Of a stretch of DNA of 64,000 nt, positions 61,319 to 64,000 are shown piece by piece (the first letter of the stretch is position 1; each line of letters opens with the position of its first letter). Made by a program: the position numbers and the translations under genes. Source of the DNA: Vicia villosa. Taxonomy: Eukaryota; Streptophyta; Magnoliopsida; Fabales; Fabaceae. Under the pieces are notes generated by a model. That model worked only from the letters and a program-made list of their open reading frames with translations. It did not search any database and was not told where the DNA came from. The stretch lies in the NCBI RefSeq assembly GCF_029867415.1, contig NW_026705579.1, positions 248,001 to 312,000 of the forward strand, written 5' to 3'.

Positions 61319-62849
61319 TGTTAGACGCTGGCCTAAGGATCTAGAGCGGGGGTGAATAGATCCTACACAGTTTTTCCGGGATTTTTACAGACTATAGCGA
61401 AAGCAGTTCTGAATCGACTTGCGTCTATTCCGGACCGCTATTGCAAAGGGTTATATGTGTTACAAAACCACAAAATATTTGAAATCACAGATAAAGAGAT
61501 ATGCTATCGAATTAATACGTGTCACAATTGAATATCAATTAAGTTCTAGATTGACAAACTTTGATTTGCAATGCAGTAAGGTGGATTAAGCAAATATACA
61601 AACACTTGGTGACAATATTCAAATTGATGCTAATTCAAGATGTGGTGAATTGTGATGTTTATGCAGAACTTTTAATTCACAATTTTAACACTTGAATCAT
61701 TGATCAATTTAGCAATTATACCAATTATGAACAGAATGTAAAGGAAAAGATAAAAGCGATAAGAACACGATATTTGTTTAGGCAGTTCATCGACCGTCCT
61801 CGCTACGACTACGTCTGCCCCCAATTCCAAATTGAAATTGGGAAAACTTTCATTAATGTTGAAAGCAGTTTATACAAAGAAGATAACAAAGCGATAAACG
61901 ATAAACCAATTATGTCGATCCTTTGAATCTTCTTCCCCCTTAATCTTGAACAAGATCAAGGTTATCCAAGAGCTTCACTTCGATTCCCTTATGCAGTGTC
62001 TTGATTCCTTGAACTCCCCGTTTCTCAATCGTTACACTCAGCCGAATCCTCAATGAACGCCTCTTGATAAAAACCCCCAAGAACCACCCGTCGTGGAGGA
62101 CAAAACCCGCAGATTTTATTCACTAACAAACCCCACAAACCTTCACCCACTAGGAATCTTCAATTCCGTTCCATGGACGTTATCGAACTCATCACTAACC
62201 CGCAACGCAAGAATGATTATGTGTAATTGTGTTGGAGATGACGAAGAACGAAGATGAGAAGCGTTTATGTATCTTTCAGTCGTTGGTGTTGTTGAATAAT
62301 TAACCCTTGCACAATATATATGATTGCATAACAGTTGGAACCAAGAGAAACTGAATTTTGAACTTTCTTGATCAGTTAGGTCGACCTCTTGTAGAGGTTA
62401 GGTCGACCTAGCAGTGCTTGCTGAAGTTTGCTCCCAGTTAGGTCGACCTGTTGAAGGAGTAGGTCGACCAGAATCCTCTTCTGATGCGTTCTGGGAACAT
62501 TTTCTCAGATTAGGTCGACCTAATTGTTATGTAGGTCGACCTAGCAGACTGATATGAAGATTTCTTCATTTTACGTCGACCTAAAAGGTCTGTGAGTCGA
62601 CCTAGCAGAAGTATATGGATTTTTCTTCATTTTAGGTCGACCTGGGTTGACAGTAGGTCGACCTAACTGCTGATTTTCTGCATTTTTCATGTTCAGCTTG
62701 TGTTGAGTCGACTTATATGCATAGTAGATCATCCTGTGCTTTCATGAGTGATCAAATGCTTTGCTTTTCCGATTCCTCCTAGTTGTTTGGATGCTCATTT
62801 GAGTTTGCCATAAATCAAAAACATCTTTGAGTGAAATCTTGTATTCACA
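61319..62849 (-). repeat. 5' LTR of the Sirevirus (1531 bp)
   Basis: Minus-strand TGTGAATAC...CTAACA. Differences from the other LTR include agagcggg/agaggggg, gaattaat/gaatcaat, ttcatcg/ttcgtcg and cactaac/caccaac. Confidence 0.95.
62377..62713. repeat. Paired AGGTCGACCT palindromes in the Sirevirus LTR
   Basis: Eleven GTCGAC cores, most as AGGTCGACCT, arranged as five pairs about 20 bp apart and repeated every 61-72 bp (62377/62399, 62439/62460, 62511/62532, 62572/62594, 62633/62654), plus a worn copy near 62706. The same array is in the other LTR at 56725-57061. Confidence 0.93.
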
Positions 62850-63381
62850 TCATACGTACATTTTCTCAGCGAACTCTTTCTCTTTACGCTTGATACTTGA
62901 GTAAATATGTGAGTGATTTGTACAAAATGAACACACAGAATCCTAACATTAAGACTCCTATTTATACTAGTTTCGACCTTAACGGTCCTACACTAATCTG
63001 CTGCCACGTTTCTCATAAGAACTTCCAGCGACGCCATCTGTTATTTGGACAGTTACGAAACCGTCTTCGAATTTCAAATCTTCCCGCCTGAGTCCGTCTT
63101 CGACGCGTGGCAGTGTATTAAAAACACTACGAAAACACGCTAAGTAGTAATACTTAAATATATTTTATAAATTTTGTCTAAGTCTCGAAGACACATACTT
63201 TCACTAGCTTTCAGTATTCACTATCTTCATATCGAACTTAGAAGTCTTTATTCTCGAAGCATGACCATCAGTAGCCACTCTTTTACTTTTAAGGGACGGC
63301 CATCAGTAACCATCTTTCCTTCAATTTTCTACTTCTTCGAAGGACAAATACTATAAAACGAAATCTTCAGCTAACAGTCGC

Positions 63382-63881
63382 TTGAGGATCTTTTGAGATC
63401 GTGTGTATTAGAACAAGGAGGTGTTTGGAATAGTTATTTTCCTTTAATCGAGTTAACTTATAATAACAATTTCCATTCAAGAATTGGAATAGCACTGTTC
63501 AAGGATTTGTATGATAGAAGGTGTAGGACGCCTTTTTTTTGGTACGAGTCGAGAGAAAGTGATGTGGTTGGAGCTTAGATAGTTCAATAGACTACGAATA
63601 AGATTAATATGATTCAGGAGAAGATGAAGGCTTCTCAGAGTCTTCAGAAGAGTTATCATGATAAGATGAGGAAAACACTTGAGTTTGAGGTTGGAGATCA
63701 TGTGTTACTTAGAGTTATTCCTTTAGTGGGTGTTGGTCGAGCGCTGAAGCCGCGTAAGTTGACATCGCATTTTATTTGTCCTTATGAGATTTCGAAGAGA
63801 GTAGGTGAAGTGGCTTATCAGATTGCGTTGCCAATGTCGCTTGCTAATCTTCATGATGTGTTCCATATGTCTCAGTTATAG
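63382..63881 (+). pseudogene. Chromovirus-type integrase, second part
   Basis: GVWNSYFPLIELTYNNNFHS, then the C-terminal region FEVGDHVLLRVIPL, ALKPRKLTSHFICPYEISKR and LANLHDVFHMSQL. Two stops (near 63576 and 63589) and frame changes are present. It continues the 55203 frame after the solo LTR and is truncated at about 63881 against LINE sequence. Confidence 0.88.
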
Positions 63882-64000
63882 GTTCCCAACCCCGTAGGCC
63901 TTTAGGTCATAAATGCTTTTAAGAGCTTTACAAATTTCATCATCAGTTATGGGTTCCACTAAGCTCTTCCTCTGAACTTGATTGAGCTGCACATCACTTT
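63882..64000 (-). pseudogene. LINE reverse-transcriptase N-terminal fragment
   Basis: On the minus strand the frame reads DVQLNQVQRKSLVEPITDDE, then ICKALKSI. This is the conserved segment just upstream of the LINE RT core. It runs off the window. Its orientation is opposite to the LINE at 51860-54770. Confidence 0.65.

Larger units (their letters stand above)
55667..62849 (-). mobile_element. Sirevirus (SIRE-type Ty1/copia), 7.2 kb, integrase deleted
   Basis: LTRs of 1531 bp each (55667-57197, 61319-62849) with about four differences. Perfect tcata duplication (55662-55666, 62850-62854). Primer site for initiator tRNA-Met and a G-rich PPT. Gag with two zinc knuckles and complete RT-RNase H are open, but integrase and most of protease are missing. 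Long LTRs, palindromes and multiple PPT-like motifs match Sireviruses. Confidence 0.92.
55204..63376 (-). mobile_element. Solo LTR of a Tat1-family element, split by a Sirevirus
   Basis: 55204-55666 and 62855-63376 together correspond to one Tat1-type LTR read on the minus strand (TGTTAGC end at 63376, TGTTTACGG on the plus strand at 55204). A perfect gtcgc duplication (55199-55203, 63377-63381) and the absence of internal sequence make it a solo LTR formed by LTR-LTR recombination. It is visibly diverged from the Tat1 LTRs. A TATA box complement lies near 62955-62965. Confidence 0.88.

Noticed and set aside
62377..62713. Regular repeats with spacers that superficially resemble a CRISPR array
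   Set aside because: They are palindromic motifs inside a plant retrotransposon LTR, present in both LTRs, with near-repeated spacers.

Overview
This is plant nuclear DNA, almost certainly from a dicot and probably from a repeat-rich legume. That is an inference from the element families and from a small cysteine-rich defensin-like gene; no host marker proves the species. At least three quarters of the window is transposable elements, many nested in one another. The only gene that looks like an ordinary expressed host gene is a two-exon secreted defensin-like (DEFL) peptide at 26688-27170.

Layout, left to right. (1) 1-6196: a minus-strand Athila-like Ty3/gypsy element, cut by the window start. 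It codes only gag and protease, and its visible LTRs differ by one base. It sits in (2) a plus-strand Ty1/copia element A (6197-7630, continued at 23231-24421). (3) Copia A is split by a 15.6-kb Tat-lineage Ty3/gypsy element, Tat1 (7631-23230, LTRs of 959 and 958 bp). After its gag-pro-pol, Tat1 carries two genes on the opposite strand: an intronless ORF (16616-17431) and a spliced plant-mobile-domain (PMD) gene (21840 down to 17946). (4) 24422-28722: AT-rich DNA with the DEFL gene, a truncated copy of its promoter and a 140-bp (AT)n tract. (5) 28723-38687: an internally deleted copia B. Its 3' LTR is split by a minus-strand copia C (31340-38481), whose gag is in turn split by an 881-bp hAT-type element (36251-37131). 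(6) 39421-49973: a second, more diverged Tat element, Tat2, again with two antisense genes, each with a clear TATA box. (7) 49974-51859: AT-rich DNA without recognisable genes. (8) 51860-54770: an L1-type LINE fragment split by a hAT-like element (52857-54516) that appears to carry captured exons of a host gene. (9) 54771-63881: a chromovirus-type integrase fragment split by a solo LTR of the Tat1 family, which is itself split by a minus-strand Sirevirus (55667-62849) lacking integrase. (10) 63882-64000: a LINE reverse-transcriptase fragment on the minus strand.

LTR-to-LTR mismatches counted by eye give a rough order of insertion. The Athila-like element (1 in 460) and the Sirevirus (about 4 in 1531) are very young, Tat1 (about 13 in 959) is intermediate and Tat2 (about 18 in 407) is old. 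Target-site duplications support most boundaries: gtgaa for copia C, gtaat for Tat2, gtcgc for the solo LTR, tcata for the Sirevirus and cctgtaac for the hAT MITE are perfect; Tat1, copia B and the gene-capturing hAT each show one mismatch.

The most notable biology is the shared antisense layout of two diverged Tat elements. Each has a sense gag-pro-pol, then a short proximal antisense unit, then a spliced distal antisense unit whose predicted promoter lies near the 3' LTR. The distal proteins belong to different families, PMD in Tat1 and Transposase_28-like in Tat2. All assignments come from reading the sequence and from remembered family motifs; no database search was possible.
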